Origin: Acanthaster planci
Lineage: Eukaryota; Echinodermata; Asteroidea; Valvatida; Acanthasteridae
Assembly (NCBI RefSeq): GCF_001949145.1
Contig: NW_019091372.1
Coordinates: forward strand, 1,286,815-1,350,814
Length of the DNA: 64,000 nt
Direction of reading: 5' to 3'
Shown here: piece by piece, positions 24,501-36,800 of the stretch
Layout: each line of letters begins with the position of its first letter
How positions within the stretch are numbered: position 1 is the stretch's first letter
The notes under the pieces: generated by a model
Seen by the model: the letters and a program-made list of their open reading frames with translations, nothing else
Told to the model about the DNA's origin: nothing
The model's database searches: none
Made by a program: the position numbers and the translations under genes

Positions 24501-25171
24501 GTAAATGTAATGGTTACCATGATGGTTTCCCCTCCCCCCTTTTTTGGGGGGGGGCACTTGAACTGGTTTTAAATTCACCCACTTCTCAAGGACAGCTCTT
24601 CTTCGGCGAGGAGACATGATGGAACTGAGAGAACCAGACTCCCACCTGAGCAAGCTGCTCCCTTGGCCGGCCCCCAAGCTGCCATGGCAACCTGTTGTTT
24701 CTATGGCAATGCCAGGATGCAGGCCGGCCAGGGTCGCATCTTTAGAATATTATTACAATGAGGGCAGTAGCTCGGGGAAATGCACCATGTGTATTGTACG
24801 GGGTATTGTATGTACCGTACAATATTGGACCGCACCTTGTACGATATATATTCATGCACACCACATCCCTCACATGCACATGTACAGTGTGTGGCTCATG
24901 TACATGTACACAGCACAGTTTCACGACCCCGGGCAGCTGTGCGCATTGTGTAAGCTACATGTACATGGTACATGTACAACGTCCAGTCAAGTGTACGGTA
25001 ACAGTATTTATGCAAAAGCCTGATTTCTGTCAATTGAATGATAGGATGGAACACGCACAAAGTGGCATACCGTAAATGTACGTGTAGAGACAGCTGTAAA
25101 GCATTGACATCTAGGTGAAAGTACATACATGTACTAGTCCATGTACTGAACATGTTACATTGTACAATGCA

Positions 25172-25561
25172 CAGGGGTGAAATTGACCAATCATATGAAG
25201 TAAAATACGGGACAGAGAGAGCCCCCCCCCACCTTTGTGTTGGTCATTGTTATACTGGTATCTCAGGAATTCTTTTCAGACATCTACCGGTAGGGGGGAT
25301 GTGTTAAATGACAATAGGCAGGAGTGTGTAGAGGGATTGGACTTGTTGGGGGGTACCCGTCTGTCCGTCTGTCCCATTTCGTGCCTGGTACACGTATATG
25401 ACAATGTTAAAATAGCCGAAAACAGCTGAAAAAAGGCTTTAAAGAAACTGAACTGTAAAAATCTCCTATACTTTTTGTACACAGCCAGTGAGTAAAAAAA
25501 GCTGAAATCCAAAACAAAAAAAGCTGAAATCCGCTTTAAAAGCTGAGAAATCTCACCCCTG
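25172..25561. mobile_element. copy 4 of the CAGGGGTGAGA family, interrupted
   Basis: The left end CAGGGGTGAAATTGACCAAT (25172-25191) and the remainder from about 25401 to TCTCACCCCTG at 25561 line up with the family. They are separated by ~210 nt of unrelated sequence, so this copy appears to carry a later insertion. Confidence 0.65.
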
Positions 25562-28500
25562 GATGTACCGCTACAGTAGCGTATACACTGGAACAAGATG
25601 AACATTATTTGCCATGCGTTGCTATGACAACTAAAGTGTAGTTGGAAAAAAAAAAGGCCATCAAAAAATGTAGCCGTACATGTATGTTAAAATGAACAAT
25701 GGTAATCAGTGCTTGAGTTTAGCCAATTACATGTAGCACTCAACAGCTTGATGCGAAAAGGTGAACACAGTACCCTACCTGTGCGTCTAGGACTGCAAGT
25801 GTCATGGGGTTCATGCCAATATCATATGTATGCACTGGTACCAGAGGCCTACAGTCAGACAGTGTTACATAGGTACCTACTGTAAACAATGTACGTGCCA
25901 TACGTTAACAACAACAAACCTGACCCAATTGAAACACCCATAACCTTGTCTTCATTTCTAATAAAAGACAAAAAGAGTAAACCCTCAATACCATAACAAT
26001 TTTGGGGGGGGGGTTGGGTAAATAACTGTCTTTCTCCTACTCCTCCCTCCGGGTCTTCCGTATACTTGATTTGTCCTGATCGATCACTTGTAGTGTAGTT
26101 GTATTTGTGCACAGGTTGGCAACAACAGTGACGCTTCTCCCTGTGCTTAACATTGATCAATTATAGATTTTCCTGAAATGGTATCAGTACATGGAGGCAG
26201 ATTCCACTCCTGTTTAATATGCATGTGCAAGTAGTTAAATACGTACGAGTATATGGTTCATTTTTAATAGTACGTAAGAAATATTGAATAGAGGTCTAAA
26301 AGTTTTTAAAAACAGGAAAAAGTGTACCGGAATTTGTACTGTAGAGGTACATGTACATTGTATATGTAGGGCCTACAATGTACACCCATACACACGTACT
26401 TTGTTTATGGTCATCCGTCAGAAATTAGCATAATTTACACCTTCACTGTTCTAACCACCAGCATCAATTATTCAAATTATCCACAATGAGTCACTGACCT
26501 CTGGCACCCAACAGCTGCCAACTCATTTGCATGAGCAGCAGGATTGGCCGAAAAATACCGTAGTCCATTAAAGGGGCACACTACCGGTACTGCAGTTACA
26601 AAATGAATTCTGATCAAGTCTCATTTTTAAAAATAATGAACAGTTTAAAGATGCGGAATAATCCTACCCATGAAAACACAATTCATGGAACATTGACTTG
26701 CTTAAGATTTTCGTGGGCAGTTTTCCAATACACGACTTCGGCTCCGTCTCAGGCTTCAACTGTTTTTTTCACTACCTGATTTTAAAGTTGTAAGCGCAAC
26801 AGTAAGTCTGATAGTGCCACAAAACATCAAGTAAGATGCAAAAGAGCCAAACATTACAGTACTTCAATTTCATTTTACGCTTCAGGCCCACAAATTGGGA
26901 ATTGGTTTCAGAGACAAAGCCTGCAACAGAGACGAAGTTGAGTATTGGAAAACGGCCCTATACATTCATGAACATACACATGTGTAATTTACATGTACAA
27001 GCACAAATATTTATTTGTACATGTATGAACTGGTACCCGGTACATACCGGTACTCTGTACATAAACCCCTTTTTTTAACAGCTACATCTTTACATCACAA
27101 ATGTATTGGTAGGAGCTCATACACATAAGAGAACAAAATTCCTACATGGACAGTCTACATGCGTCCTTGTCTTTCTTCAAAACCTTCATGACAAATTCTG
27201 ACAGGCTGGTTTCACAGTTGAGAGCTGGGCACATGCCAGCCACAAACACCAAAAGCTCAGCAAATGTTTACATTTAGTGTCGCAACACAGATCTTGTCAT
27301 GGAAATGAAACCCTCTACGCCCCCATCTCTGTCACTTTTACGACCCAATTAAACAGATGTTCAATATAAACCTGATCCAACGATCGATAAATCAATTCCA
27401 AATTGCCGTCACAAAAATTACGGCTGCCATGAACTTTTACACTGACGTGTATGTAAATGTACCTTGTACAATGTACATGGTTGCATCAACTTGCGTACGT
27501 ACAGTACACGTACATGTACATACCGGTATGGTGCCCAGTATGTAAAGGTCCACATGTATCAGGGGACATGTACAGTACCTGTACCTGTGCTGTAAATTAT
27601 AAGGTGATGTACCGGTACAGTAAAAGAACGAGAACAAGTGTCAGGCATACACCTGTACATATACTGCTAGCACTTTCCTATCATCAGTTACTGCAAGTAC
27701 ATGTACATGCATGTACATGTACGGTAGAACATTTGTACATGTGTGTCCATGTACATAATCTTAGATAAACTGGTATGTACATGTACATGCGAGGAAAACT
27801 ACATGTACCCATGTCATAACCAGGACTGGTATGTAATCACCATAACATCTGGAAAAACTCAACAAAGCAGGCAGGTCCTGTTGGTACTCGTAACAGAAGA
27901 ATGTTGGCTCGATGGGGGGGGCTAAAACAAACTGCTCTTGAAGACATTTACAAACTGTTGTGCCGTGTTCTTCTTCTCGGCAAAGCCACGCACTGAGCAC
28001 ATAGTGTATACCTCTGTATACATGCACGAACGTATTCAAACACCTCCGCCACAGTAAAAAAAGTCGATACCTCCGGGACGATTTTCATATCACAAAGAGC
28101 TTGGGTAGAGCAGAGACGGCCGTTGCAGAGTCAATAGCCTCGCGCTGTGAGGGAGTTTTGATTTAGCAAGGGTCCGGGAGTTGGCGTCGAGTGTTTATAC
28201 TGTGCTGATTCTATGAGGAACTGTTTACACATCAATGAGGGGAACTGTTTATTTTTTCAGTTCAGGGACAAAATGTATTACATGACTGTGTATCTCTCGG
28301 CAGATGGAGTTGAGGCGTGTGGAAAAACAGCAATATTTCAGGAATCATGTTAATCACAGCTCTCATTATTTCAGCTTTTATTTTAAAGGCTTCCACGAAC
28401 AGCACACACATGTACCCATGAATATATGTAAACTACATGTACAGGTGTACATGTATATGTACGAATACAAATAAATTCTGCTCAAATCAATCCCTGCCTG

Positions 28501-29307
28501 TCTGGTCACTTTCTTAATTGGTTGAAACATGCAGGTGGCTTAAACAGTACGTGAACTTCTGCCTGGAAAAGAAAGTGCAAGCAGCGAGTGCACTTTGCAA
28601 TCAGTAATTATATCGGTACAGTGTTCTCACATGTGCACTGCTTGACAGGATACCAAGTCCATGTGCTCATTATATAATGTGTACAGGCATGTGCCGCCAT
28701 GACGGGACTCTCAAAATATCACCAATTAGAGACAAGTCCCAATTTTTCCTTTCAAATTACCAGCATGAGTACTGGTACCGTACCAGTATCGACTGCTTAC
28801 AAGTCTACATGTGCATGTAACGGTACCCCAAAGCTTGGTGCAGAATGTTAATTCAGCCATGGTTGTCGGTGCTCAATTTAAACACATGTACCAGTACATG
28901 TACCGGTATACGGTACATGATTTACCAGGTACAATATACTGTAGGAGGTTTGCGCCGCTGCCATATTGCAGGTCAATGCTTTGGATGCACAGGGTTTGTA
29001 TAAAGGAGTTATCCCTCTGGAACAAAACAACTGGCTTGCAAGATGGCTACAGGAAACGACTGACGCAAAGCCTCTAAAGTCTTCACAGGCCAGTGTTGTA
29101 AAATGCTATTCCCCCACCTCCCACACTCGAAGAAAATCCATCCCTGCAGGCCCAATGCATAATTTATCTCCACACAGAGCTGCAGACCTGGTCCCTGTCT
29201 TTCCCTGCCCCTGGGGTGCCAACTCCTGTGAACGGAATGTCAATTTGATGCAATCAAATTAGAGCCTGTTTCACCCATACTCTGGGGAGGGTCATTGCAG
29301 AGGAGAG

Positions 29308-29795
29308 TAAGGTTGTGCCGAATATCCGAATAACCGAATATTCGATTGATCATCGAATATACGAATATTACATGTATATTTCAAATTTGAATATTCGAAT
29401 GCAAAATTAATGTCAAAAAGGAAGGGAGAATTTTCTTTTGTTTTAAATAAGAAAAATTGCACTGTAGGGGCTTGCTCAAAGTAAATTCAAATGAAACCTC
29501 GCAATGATTTGAAAAGTACATTATTCATTAAAAAATGTAAAAGGAACATATACATTTTCAACAGGAAAAGAATTATTGTTCGTCTCTTAAATCTTGCTAA
29601 ATCGTGGCTGGAGATTCCCATGACATGAAAACTATTATAGTGATTATAATGTGCGACTGTGTCTGTTTGCAACTGCTTTTGTATATGGTTTGTTCCTCGA
29701 CCATCTGCAAGTCGGTACAACTGAATATTTGGATATTCGACCGAATTGAAGGTCAAATATTCGAATAGTGAATTATTCAAACTGACTCAGCCCTA
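29308..29795. mobile_element. hAT-like non-autonomous element with 8-bp target duplication
   Basis: The element runs from TAAGGTTGTGCCGAAT to GACTCAGCCCTA and is flanked on both sides by the identical 8-mer GAGGAGAG (29300-29307 and 29796-29803). Many ATTCGAATAT palindromes lie near the ends. The 488-nt element has no open transposase frame. A related copy lies in EMC10 intron 2 (44703-45089). Confidence 0.9.
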
Positions 29796-30775
29796 GAGGA
29801 GAGCATGTACATATGTAGAGCTAGAGCAAGATGAGCACTCTGTGGTGTGAATTAGCCATCTTTTGACAAATAAGGGAGATTTTCGTGAAGTACCATGCAT
29901 GGGTGCTTCATGTGTACATGTACCGGTACAGCGTGCATACCGCAGCACCAGTTGGAGAAAGTACATGTACATGTGTTCTGCCATCGGCACATCCCTGGGT
30001 CAACTTGGGACATTAAATACATGTACCTAGGGAAGAATTGTTTTTTTTCCTTTGGCTTTTTCTGCTAAGGAACAAGGTAAGAATACTAGTATGTTTTTAG
30101 ATTAAATTAAATCAATACGGTACACGTAGGCAGATACAGGGCATTTTAGTTCCATCACTAATACATTACATGTATGTTTGAAAAAACAACTTCATGAGTT
30201 TGAAGGCCACTTCACTTTGAAACATTTTTAGTAGAGCGGCATGTTGTAAATCTTTGATTTCATTTGTCAAAACTGTTCATGGAAACTCAGAATCCAAAAA
30301 TCTGGTAATCTATTTCACCTCCCTCCCCTTGATAAACAGAAAAAAAAATCACTTTTGCGATTGGGCCATCCTACAAACTCAGGGTCCACAATTGTGACAT
30401 TTTTGTATTCCTACTGTCTGTTACACTTGACCTGTGTAATTTGACATGGAAATATCATGTAAATTGGTTTCAAACTATTTCTACCGGTATTTGTTTGGCA
30501 GGTAAATTGCATTAATTCATCACTCTTGAAAATTAGAGAATGTGTTCTGAACTTACAAAAATCATGTGTCAGATGTGACAGACACACACAAAATGTGACC
30601 CTAATTTACAGAATGACCCTATATACAGGCACGCAACTTTAACGAAACCAAAAAACAAGGAAACTCCAATATTTCCAACATTTTGTACAGCGTTTTTCAA
30701 TTCCTATTGGGACCAGTGTGAAGTGAAAAAGGAGAAAATCAGCTGATCCGAGGAAAAGTTGCATGCCTGAATATA

Positions 30776-31015
30776 CAACTCAAACAAAGTTAAGGACCAC
30801 TTTTTTCTAAACTTGTAGCCTAATTTTTCCCAAGCAATGAGTGGGGTCTAGATCTTTCATTTTTTTGTGTCTACTTTAGATGGTGCTTTCATTGGAATAA
30901 AAAATTTTTGTTTAAAAGTGCAATGATGCAAGAGACATTCAGTAGTAAAATATCTCAGATAAAAAGGTGACACACAAATAAAAAAGTGGTCCTTAACTTT
31001 TTTTGAGTAGTGTTG
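30776..31015. mobile_element. MITE with TIRs containing AAGTTAAGGACCACTTTTTT
   Basis: The left end (30776-30808) and the reverse complement of the right end (30980-31015) share CTCAAA(A/C)AAAG followed by TTAAGGACCACTTTTTT. Total length is about 240 nt with an AT-rich middle. A TA lies just outside the left end, in keeping with a Tc1/mariner-type relic, but the right flank was not matched. Confidence 0.7.
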
Positions 31016-33568
31016 CTTGCGATGCGCCCATGTTTACAATCAACTCCTTGTTCTGTTGTAACAGCAAAATCAATACACCCCTGCGGGTTAAAACCCCCCC
31101 TCGTACCATGACGGCATGTACCGACGTGAACTAGTACGAGCCCGCATCTCCCAGAGCAGAGCCATTACCATCAAATGAAGAAGTGTTAAACGACAAAAGA
31201 TCTCGGCAGCAGTGATCAGACGGAACCCCGCTATTTTGCCACGGAGAATGATTGCTTTCTCCCTGAAGGCAAGAGACAAATCTCTGCGACCCCGTGAGGA
31301 AAGGAGTGGTGAAATTAGAACCCGTAACATCTTTCTTTACAAGAAAGGAACAAGTACATATACATGTACTGTACACAAAAATGTACACGTATGGTACATG
31401 CGTACAATTGGTACCCTTATGAGGTAATTTTTATACACGTATACGGTACATATCCATATACCGGTACATGTAGTGCAGTTTTCCTCATTTGTCAATGTTA
31501 CACGTACATGTAGGCCTGCAATGGCAGCATTTTACCTTACCTGCATTTCAGTCAAGGAAATTTTTCCGGGAAATTGTTCCCGTAGGGAAATTTCTTTTTG
31601 TGGTCACGCTTGCATTTACAGTGCAGGGCCACCAAAAACTGATAAAATGTTACATGTACATGTACGTCTAATGTGCAAACTGTGAAATATTTTAATTCAG
31701 TCAGTAAGAGACTATCAAGCTCATAAAACGGTTCCGGTATTATGCAAGCAAGGTTTAACTTTGACCTGAAATTCAGTGAGGGAAAAAAAAACCGAGAAAA
31801 TTATGAAGGGAACTGTCAGTTTTTTAATATCGTCAATACTGTATGACCCTCTAGTACGTGTACATATGTAGTATCATAAAACATTTTGTCTGGCAGAATG
31901 CCCATGCCACACAAAAACAACCCACTGAACAACGAACTTCCAGTATTGTACATGCACATGTCCCAAAGAATGAGCATGTGTGCAGAGAGTGTATAGTACA
32001 TGTACATGGTTCCCCACCCCAAAGCTAAACCAGTATCAGTGATATTTTATCCGATTATCAAAACCTCAGTGTATATTGATCCAGAGACATTACTTGTGGA
32101 CAAATTGATAACAGAGAGCAGAAAAGCAAATACGATGAGGCAAGCTCAACTGATTCTTATCAACTAAGCCAACACTGTATTGTCAAGCTGCGATTTCCAA
32201 GGAAACTTTCAGTTTCACTGTGCTAGGCTGGGCATTAAATATGGAAAACTCATAAAAATCACGTACTGCACTCGTCTTTCTGTATTCCTAATGTAGAAAA
32301 GGCACAATTAGCGGTACCATACTGTTGAAGGAAGTAAAAGTTGAAATTTTACGCAATGTTACATGTACGTGTACCTGTGTTCATTACAAGTTCATGCCGT
32401 CTTGTGATTTCGAAACTCCACAGCTAGGTCACTTAAAGTTTACCGGTATAATAAGCTACACGTACTGTCATTACCACAGATCATGTTTGACTAAATTTAC
32501 ATTTGGTCAATTCCAAAAATACCCACCAAAAAGGGGAAATTTTGAGGGTTTTTTGTGTCGTCATATCCTTCATCTGATATTTCAGACTTCCTACTGATCT
32601 TTGAAAAACTTTTTCCGGATAGCATACATACTGCACAGGTGTGCATATACAAATACATGTACAACAGCTTCACCAATGCTGCACATGTACATGTATGCAA
32701 CTCAACATGACAGAAAAAAAAAAAACCTTTTGAACTTGTTTCAACTGTAAGATATTCTATTAAATACATGTATTGTGATCCTAAAAACGCAGACTTCTTT
32801 GAATCGCTTGAAAGAAATGTCAACTGTGGATCCCTTTCAACTGCCGAATGCCGGCTATACATGTACATGTACCCTGTTGCTGATACATGTAAATGTAATT
32901 AACCTGATTTACAGTATACATGTACATACTGTACGTGGACACATGCCTGCCTAGAATATGTCCAATGTACATGTACTGTACTGATATACATTTCCATCAT
33001 TATAGACAATACCACAATAACCACATGCCGTACACCCTGCTAATTCCCTTGACTGAGATATCGTACCAGGCTTCATTCATTCACACATTTCATACCGAAA
33101 ATCTCCAAGTGTTCCCTCTTAATACACGCACAGTACATACATTGACCTTCGTTATTCAACCCGACAGCTGGTGAAGCAAAGTACGGTGCAAGCGAGCGCA
33201 CTGCCCACGCCCGCAGTTTAAAAATAGAAATGGGACTCTGTCACTGCAACATAAGACGGGGAGGGAAGGAAACGACCTCCTCGGTCACAGCTGAATGAAA
33301 ACTACCCCGGCCAGCAAAGGTGATCATTACCGATGAATCCAGGGGTCCGGTTGACTCGGTCGCCAGCCATTGCTGATCATAATAACGCGCTCATTTTTAA
33401 ACAGTTCTCACTGATTGAACGGGAGGGAAGACAGGGCCAGGTAATCTCAACAAGGACTAGGCTACCGTAGAATTTCCCACTCACGCAGTGAATCATCCGC
33501 GCACCGTAGTCCGAGGCATGTTGTGAAGAACTGAAAATGGGAAAATAAACCGGTACACGTCCCGCACA

Positions 33569-33885
33569 GTACGGTACATGTACATCACACTAACTGGTAG
33601 TTCTAGAGATACATGTACATGTATGACAATACTGTTATGAGTACGGTACATGTACATCACACGGAGTACATGTACATCACATTAACTGGTAGTTCTAGAG
33701 ATACATGTACATGTATGACAATACTGTTATGAGTACGGTACATGTACATCACATTAACTGGTAGTTCTAGAGATACATGTACATGTATGACAATACTGTT
33801 ATGAGTACGGTACATGTACATCACATTAACTGGTAGTTCTAGAGATGCATGTACATGTATGACAATACTGTTACGAGTACGGTAT
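33569..33885. repeat. 72-nt tandem repeat, about 4.4 copies
   Basis: Units start GTACGGTACATGTACATCAC at 33569, 33641, 33733, 33805 and 33877 (partial). A 20-nt internal slip after the second start explains the one odd spacing. The unit length is a multiple of three, so a 24-residue repeat is open on the minus strand; this is a by-product of the period. Confidence 0.9.
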
Positions 33886-36800
33886 CGATAGCAGGTTTCA
33901 ACCACAAATCTCTCCTTTTCTTACGTACACATGTACATGTATTTTACAAGCTCATACCTAAAACATGTTCGTGTACTTTCTCGCTTCTTTTTTATTTTGC
34001 CGACACGCAGGTCTATGGCCGACGCACACGCTGACCAGAAAGCGGAGACTTTTTCATTTTGGCCTTATAAACAAAGTCAAATCTGAGTACCACTGTGGGT
34101 AAAGGTACCAATACGGTGCACGTACACGTACGTAAGTCCACACTGCACATGTGCTGAGCAGACTTACATGTATGATTTACCACTGATTTCTCTTTGTCAC
34201 TTTGCCAAACCTATCATCAAAATCTGATGAGGAAGTTCCTTCTTTCAGTAGATGCTGGTAAACCATATTTCTTTTATAATCGAAAACAATGGCAACAAGG
34301 TTTAACCTTGGCAGAACAAACCCTAGACACGAGTTTGCAGTTGCCAATTCACGACTGTCAAATTTTCATGAAAGAGTTCAACACAAGGAAATCTTTGCTG
34401 CACAAATACACCAGTACCCCGTATTTATACACATAAATGTACTTTACAAGTACTCGTATGTGGGTTCCAACTTCTGTCCCAAATCTTCCTAAAACCATGG
34501 AGGTACTATACATGTAGGAAATGTCAAACTCACAACTAGTATCTCGATGCCATTCTTTGTATCCAAACAAAATGGACGGGAAGCTCTCTGAGACACAACA
34601 AAAGGCTGCACTGAATGGCCCTGAATTTATCAAAATATTGGAACAGAACTGAGAGTGGGTTTAGACCCAGTAATGAACTGAGGAAGATTTAATTACTCAA
34701 GGCTCAAGGCTCTGTCCTTTTGACAAAAAAATCTGTCAATGCCAGACCTCGAGTTGGTATGGTAAGGGTACATGTACCATATTTGTAGGGCTGTGAATAG
34801 GGTTACGTTCCTACAGTGTAGCTCTGTGATTACAGGTAGGAAAGTTTCTTTCAGGATGGCTTAGTGTGCAAAGGTCAAGGAGCAGGGTTCCCCCAAAAAG
34901 TGTAGGCCTGCTTCATGTACACGTAGGGTACATGTGCATGTGCATGTACAGTATGTGGCAGGTACAAGCCAAAATTCAAGCTGGTACCCACAGGATGCAG
35001 TTGAAATGATTGGAGTTGGGACTTATCTGTTACCTTAACTTGAACTACATAATGTTATGCATCACTGCACCAGTCGTGTATACATGCAAATGTAGGTCCA
35101 ATTCAGAAAAGACTAACCTCTCGCTCAAAATCCAGCCAATGTACATGTACCGGTACAATGTACACTGTACATGTACCGTACACTGCACCGGCACATGTAC
35201 ACAAATGTACTTGTACACATGTACATGTAGCTTTAAAGCCCAGCAACTGCTAGAATGGCATTGCACCTGCAAGCCCCTTGGAAGAGCAGCAGTACACGGA
35301 AGAATGTGGCACTGTGTTCCTGCCTCTGGTTTCCCACACACTACATGGACACAACGGATTAATTATTGACCTGCAAAACGGGGCACTGGCTGGAATAAAC
35401 GTGATGGTCACCTTGGGGAGAAAAGTGTGCATGTTTGTGAAAAAAATATGCCCAGCCCAGGCCTGTGTTTCATGACCACGATCTACCCACTGCCATTTTA
35501 TTCAAAATCTCCTCCTAAATGAACTGGTAGGTACATGTATGTATACATGTCATGTATGTACCTGTACATTGTATACATGTACGTGTATACATTTTTGCTG
35601 ATGACAGGATCCTCAACTGTGTGGTTACCCCTCAATGGGTTACTCTAGTACATATAAATGTAATTAGCCAACAAATTATTTTATCCACTGAATCCATATG
35701 CTTTGAATTTTACAGCGCTGTCCAAGGAGGACACAGTCCAAATAATACAATGAAGCCAGAGATTTCCTTATACCCTGGAGCAATTAGGCAAATTGCTTTC
35801 AACAAATTCTTTGAATTCCTGTGCCAGACACCTGTACAGAACAGAGGAGAAACACAGGCAGCCTTGAAGGTTTGGTTGAAGCCTGACTGACGTGTGCCTC
35901 ATTACCAGTAGCTATGTTGCAAACATCACAAAGCTTACAAATTACATTCATCTGTCTCTAAAACGTGCAAAGAACATACGTACAGTATCTGGCTGAAACA
36001 TCTATAGTGTTGACGGACGGTAAACACTGTATTTTTTCCAGAGTCAAATATTTAAGAAAAACTGAATTATAACCAAATTACCTAAATCAATTTGCGTAAT
36101 TTCTAAATTCTAGCACCCTGCAAAATGAACTCTACGGTGGCCTGAATTTCACCATCAAGTCTTTTTCAATGCAGACTGAGCGACTTTGTCCATTCAAAAC
36201 GACACAGGAGACTCTTTGCAACTGTGAATTAATTACAAGCGCAAGCCTGCGAGTGCACACCAAACATGTTTTGTACGAGACAGCCGGGCTTGATTGAAAT
36301 GGCCATTCTCAAGTCATTAACGAACGTAAAGAAAGTAAAAGCAGTTGGCCGAGTCTGAGCGCAGCGAACTGCTGTGACGTGTAGTCATTAGCCTAGGGAC
36401 CTTGTCTGTAAATAAACATGCTGACTGGCATAATGAGGGGTCTGTCAGAGCCATAACGGGTGTAAAATCCATGTACGTCGAGCCATTGATGCTCAGGTCC
36501 AATAAACGTGTATGTAATACATCCCTTACTTTATAATTATCTCACAATTTTTTTTTCTATTTTTTCAGTTTATTTGAGTTTTACATGTAGGACTATTGTT
36601 GGTTGTTTGTGGGTTTTTTTTTCTTTTGGCATTCAAAAGACACATTGAACAGGTAGGATTATAAATCCAATCGTTGTGTTCAATAAAAATATGCAAGTCA
36701 ACGCCCAGCTGAAGTGTTCATACTGTAATTTGACAGATCGTTTGCTTTTTGGGCACTCAATTTTATGTGCAAATTGTCCTTCTGTTGGCACTGCCGTTAC

